DNA of 64,000 nt from Streptomyces mashuensis (GTDB taxonomy: Bacteria > Actinomycetota > Actinomycetes > Streptomycetales > Streptomycetaceae), in the NCBI RefSeq assembly GCF_014654785.1, contig NZ_BNBD01000006.1, forward strand, positions 62,001 through 126,000, given 5' to 3'. Shown piece by piece: positions 9,563 to 17,077 of this stretch; the first letter of the stretch is position 1, and each line of letters opens with the position of its first letter. Made by a program: the position numbers and the translations under genes. The notes beneath the pieces were generated by a model that saw only the letters and a list, made by a program, of their open reading frames with translations, made no database searches and was not told where the DNA came from.

Positions 9563-10564
9563 TCAGTGTCGCTCGGGCTTGGCGCTGCGCGCCATCAGCT
9601 CCTTGAGGGCCACCTTGGGCGACTTGCCCTCGTGCACGATGCCGACGACGGTCTCGGTGATCGGCATGTCGACATGGTGACGCCGGGCCAGATCGAGCAC
9701 CGACTGGCAGGACTTGACGCCCTCGGCGGTCTGCCTGGTGACGGCGATGGTCTCCTCGAGGCTCATGCCGCGGCCGAGGTTGGTGCCGAAGGTGTGGTTG
9801 CGGGAGAGCGGCGAGGAGCAGGTGGCGACGAGGTCGCCCATGCCGGCCAGGCCGGCGAAGGTGTGCGCGTCGGCGCCCATGGCGAGGCCGAGGCGGGTGG
9901 TCTCGGCCAGGCCGCGGGTGATGAGGGACGCCTTGGCGTTGTCGCCGAGGCCCATGCCGTCGGCGATGCCGACGGCGAGCGCGATGACGTTCTTCACGGC
10001 GCCGCCCAGTTCGCAGCCGACGACGTCGGTGTTGGTGTAGGGGCGGAAGTAGGCGGTGTGGCAGGCGGCCTGGAGGCGCTTGGCGACGTCCTCGTCGCGG
10101 CAGGCGACGACGGCGGCGGCGGGCTGCCGGGCGGCGATCTCGCGGGCGAGGTTGGGGCCGGTGAGGACGGCGACGCGGTCCGCGGTGACCCCGGCGACCT
10201 CCTCGACGACCTCGCTCATGCGCTTGGCCGTGCCCAGTTCGACGCCCTTCATCAGGGAGACGAGGACGGTGCCGGGCGCCAGCAGCGGGGTCCAGGCGGT
10301 GAGGTTCTCGCGGAGGGTCTGCGAGGGCACGGCGAGGACGGTGAAGTCGGCGTCGCGGGCGGCCTCGGCGGGGTCGGTGGTGGCCCGTACGGCGGCGGGC
10401 AGCTCCACGCCGGGGAGGTAGTCGGGGTTGGTGCGGCCGTTGTTGACGGCGTCGACCAGGGCGGCGCGGCGGCCCCACATGGTCACCTCGCAGCCGGCGT
10501 CGGCCAGCACCATCGCGAAGGCGGTGCCCCACGAGCCGGTGCCGAAGACGGCGCAGCGGGTCAT
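9563..10564 (-). CDS. gpsA: NAD(P)H-dependent glycerol-3-phosphate dehydrogenase
   Basis: GpsA reduces dihydroxyacetone phosphate to sn-glycerol-3-phosphate, the backbone of phospholipids. The Rossmann motif AVFGTGSWGTAFAMVLAD opens the protein. Further signatures are SLMKGVELGT, VLTGPNLAREIA, the catalytic-lysine segment GGAVKNVIALAVGIADG and the substrate loop AGMGDLVATCSSPLSRN. At 333 residues it is of standard length. The ATG overlaps the plsC stop by four bases, tying lipid-backbone synthesis to acyl transfer in one operon. Confidence 0.96.
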   Translation of the reverse strand: MTRCAVFGTGSWGTAFAMVLADAGCEVTMWGRRAALVDAVNNGRTNPDYLPGVELPAAVRATTDPAEAARDADFTVLAVPSQTLRENLTAWTPLLAPGTVLVSLMKGVELGTAKRMSEVVEEVAGVTADRVAVLTGPNLAREIAARQPAAAVVACRDEDVAKRLQAACHTAYFRPYTNTDVVGCELGGAVKNVIALAVGIADGMGLGDNAKASLITRGLAETTRLGLAMGADAHTFAGLAGMGDLVATCSSPLSRNHTFGTNLGRGMSLEETIAVTRQTAEGVKSCQSVLDLARRHHVDMPITETVVGIVHEGKSPKVALKELMARSAKPERH

Positions 10565-11319
10565 GCGCGCTCCTCCCCTGCCTTGCGGCGGGCGGCGGAG
10601 CGGGCCGCCGCGGCCTTGCGCGGGTTGTAGGGCTCGGCGGGCGCCGGTTCGCCGCGCAGTTCGGCCAGCAGTCCGGTGATGTCGGCCATGATCTTGTCGG
10701 TGACCTCGCGCAGCACCTCGGCGGTGGGCTCGCGGTCGTAGTAGGCGGACAGGTCGACGGGCGGGCCGGCCAGCACCTTGAGGGTCTTGCGGGGGAAGAG
10801 CCGCAGCTTCTTCTCCTTGGCGTACGGCGGCATGGCCTCGTTGGCGCCCCACTGGGCGACGGGGATGACGGGGGCGCGGGTGAGGAGCGCGACGCGGGCG
10901 GCGCCCGTCTTGCCCTCCATGGGCCACATGTCCGGGTCGCGGGTGAGGGTGCCCTCGGGGTAGAAGGCCACGCACTCGCCGCGGTTGACGGCGTCGACGG
11001 CGGCCCGGAAGGCGGTCGCGGCGTCGGCGGACTCCCGGTAGACGGGGATCTGGCCCGTGCCGCGGAGCACGGCGCCGACGAAGCTGCCCTTGAAGAGGCC
11101 GGCCTTGGCGAGGAAGCGGGGGACCCGCCCGGTGTTGTACTGGTAATGGGCGTACGACAACGGGTCGAGATACGAGTTGTGGTTGACGGCGGTGATGAAT
11201 CCGCCGTCGGCCGGAATGTGCTCCATTCCCCGCCAGTCCCGCTTGAACAGAACCACGAGCGGCGGTTTGGCCAACACCGCTGCGAAGCGGTACCAGAAGC
11301 CGATTCTGCGGCGGGACAC
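10561..11319 (-). CDS. plsC: 1-acyl-sn-glycerol-3-phosphate acyltransferase (PlsC family)
   Basis: The acyltransferase catalytic box is NHNSYLD (HX4D) at about residue 43, followed by GTGQIPVYRES, the glycerophosphate-binding FYPEGTLTRD and VIPVAQWGAN. It would acylate lysophosphatidic acid at the inner membrane face. The GTG start at 11317-11319 is chosen because it gives the family-typical SRRRIGFWYRFA and has AAGGG upstream; the frame stays open far upstream but is not homologous. The tail is Ala/Arg-rich. First gene of plsC-gpsA-ddl, divergent from cofC. Confidence 0.9.
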   Translation of the reverse strand: MSRRRIGFWYRFAAVLAKPPLVVLFKRDWRGMEHIPADGGFITAVNHNSYLDPLSYAHYQYNTGRVPRFLAKAGLFKGSFVGAVLRGTGQIPVYRESADAATAFRAAVDAVNRGECVAFYPEGTLTRDPDMWPMEGKTGAARVALLTRAPVIPVAQWGANEAMPPYAKEKKLRLFPRKTLKVLAGPPVDLSAYYDREPTAEVLREVTDKIMADITGLLAELRGEPAPAEPYNPRKAAAARSAARRKAGEERA

Positions 11320-11485
11320 TCGGACACCCTTCTGTTGGGACCTGGAAGCTACGGGCCTGCTGCTCACCCGGGGGCCGGACAAGTGTCGCCCCAGGTACCC
11401 GGTCTGTCGAGAACACCGTAACCCCGCGCTCCGGTGACGGACGCGGCGGCGGGTGACAATGGGGCGACGCGAGGAGGGAGCGGAC

Positions 11486-12136
11486 GTGGTCTGGACGCTG
11501 GTGGTGCCCGTCAAGCCGCTGACCTTGGCCAAGAGCCGTCTGGTGCGGGGAGCGGCCCACCTTCCGGGCCCGGCGCTGGCCCTCGCGTTCGCCGCCGACA
11601 CCGTGGCAGCGGCCCTGGCCTGCGGCCCGGTCGCCGATGTGGCGGTCGTCACGGGCGATCCCCGGGCGGGGGCCGCGCTGGCGGCGCTGGGCGCCCGTGT
11701 GGTGCCCGAGCCGCCGGGCGGCGGCGGGCTGAACGCGGCCCTGGCGCACGGCGCCCGTACGGTACGGGAACGGCGCCCCGGACACGGCGTGGCCACCCTC
11801 AACGCGGACCTGCCGGCGCTCCGCCCGGCGGAACTCGGCCGGGTGCTCGATTTCGCCGCGCAATTCCCCCGCGCATTTCTCGCGGACGCCGCCGGAATCG
11901 GTACGACCCTGCTGGCGGCGGCACCCGGAACGGAATTGGCGCCGGCGTTCGAGGGCCGTTCGCGCGCCCGGCACGCGGCGTCCGGGGCGCACGAGATACC
12001 CCTGCCGGACGTGGAATCGGTACGCCGGGACGTGGACACCGAGGCGGACCTGCGGGCGGCCGTGGCGCTGGGCGTGGGGCCGCGCACGGCGGCGCTCACC
12101 GGCGGCCTGGCGCTCTCCGGGCCGGCGGCGGGCTAG
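11486..12136 (+). CDS. cofC: 2-phospholactate/phosphoenolpyruvate guanylyltransferase (CofC/FbiD)
   Basis: This enzyme guanylates 2-phospholactate (or phosphoenolpyruvate in actinobacterial FbiD) for coenzyme F420 synthesis. The nucleotidyltransferase N-terminus reads LVVPVKPLTLAKSRL, followed by DVAVVTGDPR, EPPGGGGLNAALAHGA and the metal-binding TLNADLPALRP. The GTG at 11486-11488 is selected by GAGGAGGGAG just upstream and gives 216 residues. Its TAG stop lies inside the terminal CTAG of the palindromic repeat that follows, so insertion of that element may have set the end of the gene. Confidence 0.9.
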   Translation: MVWTLVVPVKPLTLAKSRLVRGAAHLPGPALALAFAADTVAAALACGPVADVAVVTGDPRAGAALAALGARVVPEPPGGGGLNAALAHGARTVRERRPGHGVATLNADLPALRPAELGRVLDFAAQFPRAFLADAAGIGTTLLAAAPGTELAPAFEGRSRARHAASGAHEIPLPDVESVRRDVDTEADLRAAVALGVGPRTAALTGGLALSGPAAG

Positions 12137-12298
12137 GGGGTGTCCGGTGGGTCGGTGCGCGCACCCCGTCGTCTGGTGCGGTGCATCGCAAGGCGGAGCG
12201 TCGCCCTCGTACCGGGCGTACTCGGGTGATGCGACAACACAGCGAGGTGCCGTGCCAGGCGGCGGGGTGCGTGTGCCGACCCATCGGACACCCCCTAG
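12133..12298. repeat. 166-bp palindromic MITE-like element
   Basis: The segment begins and ends with CTAGGGGGTGTCCG in inverted orientation, and pairing continues inwards for about 45 bases; many differences between the arms are T/C changes that keep G-U pairing in RNA. The centre (about 12185-12250) is a less paired loop. There is no coding capacity. I recognise the inner sequence style as an intergenic repeat common in Streptomyces. CTAG at both ends could be a target duplication, but as it is itself palindromic this is not provable here. Confidence 0.75.
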
Positions 12299-12309
12299 GC
12301 TGACTGCCC

Positions 12310-12546
12310 ATGCAGGCCACCGCGTACACCTTCGACCCCGACACCCGCTCCGGCAGCGTGCTGCTGGACGACGGCACGCCCGTGCCCTTCGGCGCGGAGG
12401 CGTTCGACGCGGGCGGACTGCGGCTGCTGCGGCCCGGTCAGCGGGTGCGCATCGAGTTCGCGGAGGACGCCGCGGAGGGTGCGGGGGGCGCGGAGCGACC
12501 GCCGGCCGAGCGCCGGGTGGTGCTGGTGACGCTCCAGACGTTCTGA
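12310..12546 (+). CDS. Small cold-shock-domain-like protein
   Basis: A 78-residue acidic protein whose pattern resembles a degenerate cold-shock fold: ATAYTFDPDTRSGSVLLDDG (compare a CSD strand 1-2 with G-x-V), then PVPFGAEAF and LRPGQRVRIEF. The aromatic RNA-binding motifs of true Csp proteins (KGFGF, VFVH) are missing, so nucleic-acid binding is doubtful. It sits between the palindromic repeat and hupS, a position it shares in other streptomycetes as far as I recall. Confidence 0.7.
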   Translation: MQATAYTFDPDTRSGSVLLDDGTPVPFGAEAFDAGGLRLLRPGQRVRIEFAEDAAEGAGGAERPPAERRVVLVTLQTF

Positions 12547-12572
12547 CACGAGATGTTCTGAGACACGACCGC

Positions 12573-12602
12573 GGGCCGGGCTCCCCCGGAGGAGCCCGGC
12601 CC
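12573..12602. terminator. Bidirectional terminator between cold-shock-like gene and hupS
   Basis: A perfect 12-bp stem (GGGCCGGGCTCC / GGAGCCCGGCCC) around a 6-nt loop in the gap between the two convergent genes. Confidence 0.8.
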
Positions 12603-12643
12603 GGCGCGTCGTTCCGCTGGCCGTCGTGACGGCGCCGCCGCCC

Positions 12644-13339
12644 CTACTTCTTGCGGGCGGTGGTCTTCTTGGCGGTGGTCTTGCGCGCGGTGGTCTTGGC
12701 CGGGGCCTTCTTCGCCGGCGCGGTCTTCTTCGCGGCCGTCGTCTTCTTGGCCGGCGCCGCCTTCTTCGCCGTGGTCTTCTTGGCCGGGGCCGCCTTCTTC
12801 GCCGTCGTCTTCTTCGCGGCGGCCGGCGTGGCCTTCTTCGCCGTCGTCTTCTTCGCCGCGGCGGCGGTGGTCTTCTTCGCCGTGGTCTTCTTCGCGGCGG
12901 TGGTCTTCGCGGCGGTGGTCTTCTTCGCGGGCGCCGCCTTCTTCGCCGTGGCCGCCTTCTTGGCGGTGGCCTTCTTGGCCGCGGCCTTGGTGGTGGCCTT
13001 GCCACCGGTGAGGCTGCCCTTGGGCGCCTTCTTGACGGAGACCTCGCCCAGCTTCGGCAGCTTCTTGGTGCCGCTCACCAGGTCCTTGAAGCCCTGACCC
13101 GCGCGGAAACGGGGCACCGAGGTCTTCTTGACCCGCACCCGCTCACCGGTCTGCGGGTTGCGGGCGTAGCGGGCCGGCCGGTCGACCTTCTCGAACGAGC
13201 CGAAACCGGTGACCGAGACCCGGTCGCCGGAGACGACGGCACGGACGATGGCGTCCAGGACCGCGTCGACCGCGTCCGCGGCCTGCTGCCGGCCGCCGAG
13301 CTTGTCGGCAATCGCTTCAACGAGCTGCGCCTTGTTCAC
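12644..13339 (-). CDS. hupS: HU-family nucleoid protein with histone H1-like tail (HupS)
   Basis: Residues 1-90 are a canonical HU domain: MNKAQLVEAIADKLGG, GFGSFEKVDRPARYARNPQTG and the DNA-binding arm, ending KKTSVPRFRAGQGFK. Residues from about 105 to 231 form a tail built almost entirely of Lys, Ala, Thr and Pro in AAKKTTAKK/AAPAKK-type repeats, like eukaryotic H1. In Streptomyces HupS compacts the sporulating nucleoid. The upstream gap contains an unusually AT-rich stretch (around 13385-13425), probably the promoter. Confidence 0.95.
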   Translation of the reverse strand: MNKAQLVEAIADKLGGRQQAADAVDAVLDAIVRAVVSGDRVSVTGFGSFEKVDRPARYARNPQTGERVRVKKTSVPRFRAGQGFKDLVSGTKKLPKLGEVSVKKAPKGSLTGGKATTKAAAKKATAKKAATAKKAAPAKKTTAAKTTAAKKTTAKKTTAAAAKKTTAKKATPAAAKKTTAKKAAPAKKTTAKKAAPAKKTTAAKKTAPAKKAPAKTTARKTTAKKTTARKK

Positions 13340-13462
13340 GTCTTCCCCTTCGGAGACATTGGCTGGAATGCTCTCCAGCTTTTTCGCACGTTAGGCAGAT
13401 ATATACCGCAAATCAAACACGAAACGGTCTAATCACCCTTGTGCCGCAACGAACTCGGCCCA

Positions 13463-13708
13463 TCACGGAGTTCCGTAGGAGTCGGGCTCTTGGGGGAAAC
13501 GGCCCTCGTCGAGGTCGTTCATCAGCCGGTTCAGGCGCCTTGACGCGCCCGACAGATCGTGCTTCGCCGATGCCGTAATGGCCAGCAGCTGCCTGGACAG
13601 CGCCATCCGTACGGCCTCCGGGACTTGCAGTGTGCGCACCCTTGCGTGCGCTTCCTTCAGTTGGTCGGCGACGAGCCGGTAAAGCTCGAGTTGGCTGTCG
13701 CGTTCCAT
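13463..13708 (-). CDS. Conserved actinobacterial hypothetical protein (81 aa)
   Basis: A small predicted helical protein, MERDSQLELYRLVADQLKE onward, with a strongly amphipathic middle (AVRMALSRQLLAITASAKHDL) and no cysteines, signal peptide or membrane segment. The ATG at 13706-13708 is the natural start; the frame extends upstream only in unlikely sequence. It lies between leuD and hupS on the same strand. I know of no assigned function. Confidence 0.7.
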   Translation of the reverse strand: MERDSQLELYRLVADQLKEAHARVRTLQVPEAVRMALSRQLLAITASAKHDLSGASRRLNRLMNDLDEGRFPQEPDSYGTP

Positions 13709-13762
13709 GCACCGATTGTGCCATCTGAGGCGAGTTGTCGCTTCACGGGGCCTCAACAACAC

Positions 13763-13796
13763 GATGCGCCCCCGGTCCGCGGACAGGGGGCGCATC
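13763..13796 (-). terminator. leuCD terminator
   Basis: An 11-bp perfect stem (GATGCGCCCCC / GGGGGCGCATC) with a 12-nt loop, about 115 bp after the leuD stop. Confidence 0.7.
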
Positions 13797-13910
13797 ATGC
13801 CAAACGCTGGGTGAGCAGCGAAAATCCGGGGCGTCCGGAGCCGGGGCGAAGCCGTCCGACACTGGGCCAAACGATACGCAATCGACGCCGGAACGAGCCC
13901 GGAACCGGCC

Positions 13911-14516
13911 TCAGACGGTGGGCCGGACCTCCCGGGTGGAGGGCTTGTGGGAGGGTCGTACGGCCTCGAAGGCGGCGATGTCCGCCTCGTGCCGGAGCGT
14001 CAGCCCGATGTCGTCGAGCCCCTCCAGGAGTCGCCACCGGGCGTTCTCGTCAAGCTCGAATCCGGCCGAGATTCCGCCGGCCGACACCCGGCGCTCCACC
14101 AGGTCGACGGTCACCTCGACCGAGGGGTCGTTCTCGGTCAGCTCCCACAGCCGTTCCACGGTCTCCTGCGGCAGGACGACGGTGAGCAGACCGTTCTTCA
14201 GCGAGTTGCCGCGGAAGATGTCGGCGAAGCGGGAGGAGACGACGGCCTTGAAGCCGTAGTTCTGCAGCGCCCAGACGGCGTGCTCGCGGGAGGAGCCGGT
14301 GCCGAAGTCGGGGCCGGCCAGCAGGACGGTGGCGCCGGCCCGCTCCGGGCGGTTCAGCACGAACTCGGGGTCCTTGCGCCACGCCTCGAAGAGGCCGTCC
14401 TCGAAACCGTCGCGCGTGACCTTCTTCAGCCAGTGCGCAGGGATGATCTGGTCGGTGTCGACGTTGCTGCGGCGCAGCGGCACGGCCCGGCCGGTGTGCG
14501 TGGTGAAAGCTTCCAT
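13911..14516 (-). CDS. leuD: 3-isopropylmalate dehydratase small subunit LeuD
   Basis: LeuD is the swivelling small subunit that completes the isopropylmalate isomerase with LeuC in leucine synthesis. The 201-residue protein has SNVDTDQIIPAHWLKKV, the substrate-binding GPDFGTGSSREHAVWAL, KAVVSSRFADIFRGNS and NGLLTV. It starts five bases after the leuC stop, clearly co-translated. Length is standard. Confidence 0.97.
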   Translation of the reverse strand: MEAFTTHTGRAVPLRRSNVDTDQIIPAHWLKKVTRDGFEDGLFEAWRKDPEFVLNRPERAGATVLLAGPDFGTGSSREHAVWALQNYGFKAVVSSRFADIFRGNSLKNGLLTVVLPQETVERLWELTENDPSVEVTVDLVERRVSAGGISAGFELDENARWRLLEGLDDIGLTLRHEADIAAFEAVRPSHKPSTREVRPTV

Positions 14517-14521
14517 CTCGG

Positions 14522-15961
14522 TCAGACCTCCAGGGGGGTACGGGCGCCGGCACCGTGCGCGGCGGCGAGGTCGGCGGGCGAGCCCAGCCGGCCCAGGACG
14601 GCGGTGGCGGCGGCGACCTGCGGCGAGACCAGGTGGGTACGGCCACCCTTGCCCTGCCGGCCCTCGAAGTTGCGGTTGGAGGTGGACGCGGAGCGCTCGC
14701 CCGGCGCCAGTTGGTCCGGGTTCATGCCCAGGCACATGGAGCAGCCGGCGTGCCGCCACTCGGCACCGGCCGCGGTGAACACCTTGTCCAGCCCCTCGGC
14801 GACGGCCTGGAGGCCCACGCGCACCGAGCCGGGGACCACCAGCATGCGGACGCCGTCGGCGACCTTCCGTCCCGCCAGCACGCCGGCGGCGGCGCGCAGG
14901 TCCTCGATGCGGCCGTTGGTGCAGGAGCCCACGAAGACGGTGTCCACGCGCACCTCCTTGAGCGGCTGACCTGGCGTCAGCCCCATGTACTCCAGCGCCC
15001 TTTCCGCGGCGAGCCGCTCGGACGGGTCGGCGAAGGAGGCGGGGTCCGGGACGGCCTCGGACAGGGGTGCGCCCTGGCCCGGGTTGGTGCCCCAGGTGAC
15101 GAACGGGGCGAGCTTCGAGGCGTCGATGACGACCTCGCGGTCGAAGACGGCGTCGTCGTCGGTGCGCAGGGTCCGCCAGTAGGCGACGGCCTCGTCCCAG
15201 TCGGCGCCCTGGGGGGCGTGCGGGCGGTCCTTGAGGTACGCGAACGTGGTCTCGTCGGGCGCGATCATCCCGGCGCGGGCGCCCGCCTCGATGGACATGT
15301 TGCACACGGTCATCCGGGCCTCCATCGAGAGCTTCTCGACGGCCGGGCCGCGGTACTCGATGACGTGACCCTGGCCGCCGCCGGTGCCGATCTCGGCGAT
15401 GACGGCGAGGATCAGGTCCTTGGCGGTGACGCCCTCGGGGAGCTCGCCCTCGACGGTGACGGCCATGGTGCGGAAGGGCGCGAGCGGCAGGGTCTGGGTG
15501 GCCAGCACATGCTCCACCTGGCTGGTGCCGATGCCGAAGGCCAGCGCGCCGAAGGCGCCGTGGGTGGAGGTGTGGCTGTCGCCGCACACCACGGTGGTGC
15601 CGGGCTGGGTGAGGCCCAGCTGCGGTCCCACGACGTGGACGACGCCCTGCTCGACGTCGCCCAGCGGGTGCAGCCGGACGCCGAACTCGGCGCAGTTGCG
15701 GCGCAGGGTCTCCAGCTGGGTGCGGGAGACGGGGTCGGCGATCGGTTTGTCGATGTCGAGGGTGGGGGTGTTGTGGTCCTCGGTGGCGATGGTCAGGTCC
15801 GTGCGGCGGACCGTGCGGCCGGCCTTGCGGAGGCCGTCGAAGGCCTGCGGGCTGGTGACCTCGTGGAGCAGGTGCAGATCGATGAAGAGGAGGTCGGGCT
15901 CGCCCTCGGCGCGCCGGACGACGTGGTCGTCCCAGACCTTCTCCGCGAGTGTCCTTCCCAT
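14522..15961 (-). CDS. leuC: 3-isopropylmalate dehydratase large subunit LeuC
   Basis: The aconitase-superfamily large subunit, 479 residues. It has LFIDLHLLHEVTSPQAF near the N-terminus, VCGDSHTSTHGAFG, and the 4Fe-4S ligand motifs GSCTNGR and CSMCLGMNPDQ. With LeuD it interconverts 2- and 3-isopropylmalate. The ATG at 15961 has AAGGGAC upstream. Divergent from ndgR across a 107-bp gap that contains inverted repeats suited to IclR-type control. Confidence 0.97.
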   Translation of the reverse strand: MGRTLAEKVWDDHVVRRAEGEPDLLFIDLHLLHEVTSPQAFDGLRKAGRTVRRTDLTIATEDHNTPTLDIDKPIADPVSRTQLETLRRNCAEFGVRLHPLGDVEQGVVHVVGPQLGLTQPGTTVVCGDSHTSTHGAFGALAFGIGTSQVEHVLATQTLPLAPFRTMAVTVEGELPEGVTAKDLILAVIAEIGTGGGQGHVIEYRGPAVEKLSMEARMTVCNMSIEAGARAGMIAPDETTFAYLKDRPHAPQGADWDEAVAYWRTLRTDDDAVFDREVVIDASKLAPFVTWGTNPGQGAPLSEAVPDPASFADPSERLAAERALEYMGLTPGQPLKEVRVDTVFVGSCTNGRIEDLRAAAGVLAGRKVADGVRMLVVPGSVRVGLQAVAEGLDKVFTAAGAEWRHAGCSMCLGMNPDQLAPGERSASTSNRNFEGRQGKGGRTHLVSPQVAAATAVLGRLGSPADLAAAHGAGARTPLEV

Positions 15962-16012
15962 CGCTGTCCCTTCGGGGGTGGGGTGCCGTGGATGCCGTGG
16001 ATCCAGAGTGGC

Positions 16013-16062
16013 GCGTCTCGCGGATTCGTGAACTTGCGTTTCATACTCTGAGACGCGAGTAT
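16013..16062. promoter_or_regulatory. Candidate NdgR operator between leuC and ndgR
   Basis: ATACTC (16043-16048) and GAGTAT (16057-16062) form a perfect inverted repeat immediately before the ndgR start, with TGAGACGC as its core. A second, wider inverted repeat pairs GCGTCTC (16013-16019) with GAGACGC (16050-16056). Position between divergent genes and the regulator's known targets (leuCD) make this the likely binding region. Confidence 0.5.
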
Positions 16063-16068
16063 CGTTGC

Positions 16069-16800
16069 ATGGACATCACGGGTGGCGCCTCGAGTGGCGT
16101 GGGGGTTCTCGACAAGGCGGCTCTGGTGCTGAGCGCACTGGAGTCCGGTCCGGCGACGCTGGCCGGGCTGGTCACGGCGACGGGGCTGGCACGGCCGACG
16201 GCCCACCGGCTGGCGGTGGCCCTGGAACACCACCGGATGGTGGCGCGGGACATGCAGGGCCGCTTCATCCTCGGCCCGCGGCTGAGCGAGCTGGCCGCGG
16301 CGGCCGGCGAGGACCGGCTCCTGGCCTCGGCGGGCCCCGTGCTCACGCACCTGCGGGACGTCACGGGCGAGAGCGCGCAGCTGTACCGGCGCCAGGGCGA
16401 CATGCGGATCTGTGTGGCGGCGGCGGAGCGGCTGTCCGGCCTGCGGGACACCGTGCCGGTGGGCTCGACGCTGCCGATGAAGGCCGGGTCGGCCGCGCAG
16501 GTCCTCATGGCCTGGGAGGAGCCGGAGCGCCTGCACCGCGGCCTCCAGGGCGCCCGCTTCACGGCGACGGCGCTCTCCGGCGTACGGCGCCGGGGCTGGG
16601 CCCAGTCCATCGGCGAGCGCGAGCCGGGCGTGGCCTCGGTCTCCGCCCCGGTCCGCGGCCCCTCCAACCGCGTCGTCGCAGCCGTCTCCGTCTCGGGCCC
16701 CATCGAACGCCTCACCCGCCACCCGGGCCGCATGCACGCCCAGGCGGTCCTCGACGCCGCAGTCCGCCTCACGGAATCCTTGCGCCGCAACGGCTCGTAA
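16069..16800 (+). CDS. ndgR: IclR-family regulator NdgR
   Basis: NdgR is the conserved Streptomyces IclR regulator of branched-chain amino acid genes. The N-terminal winged helix is visible as ALESGPATLAGLVTATGLARPTAH (residues about 22-45); the C-terminal effector domain includes ESAQLYRRQGDMRICVAAAE and GWAQSIGEREPGVASVSAPV. The ATG at 16069 gives 243 residues, slightly longer at the N-terminus than I recall for the S. coelicolor protein. It lies only seven bases after the candidate operator, so its transcript may have a very short leader. Confidence 0.93.
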   Translation: MDITGGASSGVGVLDKAALVLSALESGPATLAGLVTATGLARPTAHRLAVALEHHRMVARDMQGRFILGPRLSELAAAAGEDRLLASAGPVLTHLRDVTGESAQLYRRQGDMRICVAAAERLSGLRDTVPVGSTLPMKAGSAAQVLMAWEEPERLHRGLQGARFTATALSGVRRRGWAQSIGEREPGVASVSAPVRGPSNRVVAAVSVSGPIERLTRHPGRMHAQAVLDAAVRLTESLRRNGS

Positions 16801-17077
16801 GAGCACGCCCCCCGGGCCGGGGCCTGGCCGCGGCCACGCGGAGCCTCCCCCACCGCCCGACCGCGGCCCACACGGGGCTCCCCCACAGCAGCCCGGGGCG
16901 GGCCCCGACCGCAGCCCGGTGACCGGGCACGCTCGACGCTGCCGCGCACCCCCACCCCGCCGCGACGGCGAACAGCCACGGCGGCGCAGACCGGCGGTGC
17001 CGAACCCGCCTCAAGGCCGTGGCCACACCTCCGGTCGCCGTCGCGGCGGGAAGAAGTACCCGGCAAGCCCGGGCCCC
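16801..17077. other. Intergenic gap without recognisable gene
   Basis: Nothing convincing is coded here. The sequence is extremely GC-rich with proline/arginine-type open frames on both strands but no ribosome binding site or family motif. It separates the ndgR and MEDS-gene 3' ends, which converge. Confidence 0.6.

Noticed and set aside
9563..11992. An apparent PlsC-GpsA fusion frame
   Set aside because: PlsC motifs are in a different frame with their own stop; the gpsA ATG overlaps that stop, so these are two genes.
12660..12990. Regular short DNA repeats resembling a CRISPR-like array
   Set aside because: The periodicity is the codon pattern of the Lys/Ala-rich HupS tail; there are no unique spacers and no cas genes.
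12626..13432. Repetitive Leu/Arg/Gly-rich frames opposite hupS that look like a repeat protein
   Set aside because: They mirror the AAKK repeats of the HupS tail on the opposite strand; the HU domain fixes the true strand.
16769..17077. Possible small genes in the gap after ndgR
   Set aside because: Frames lack ribosome binding sites and credible protein composition, and overlap on both strands.
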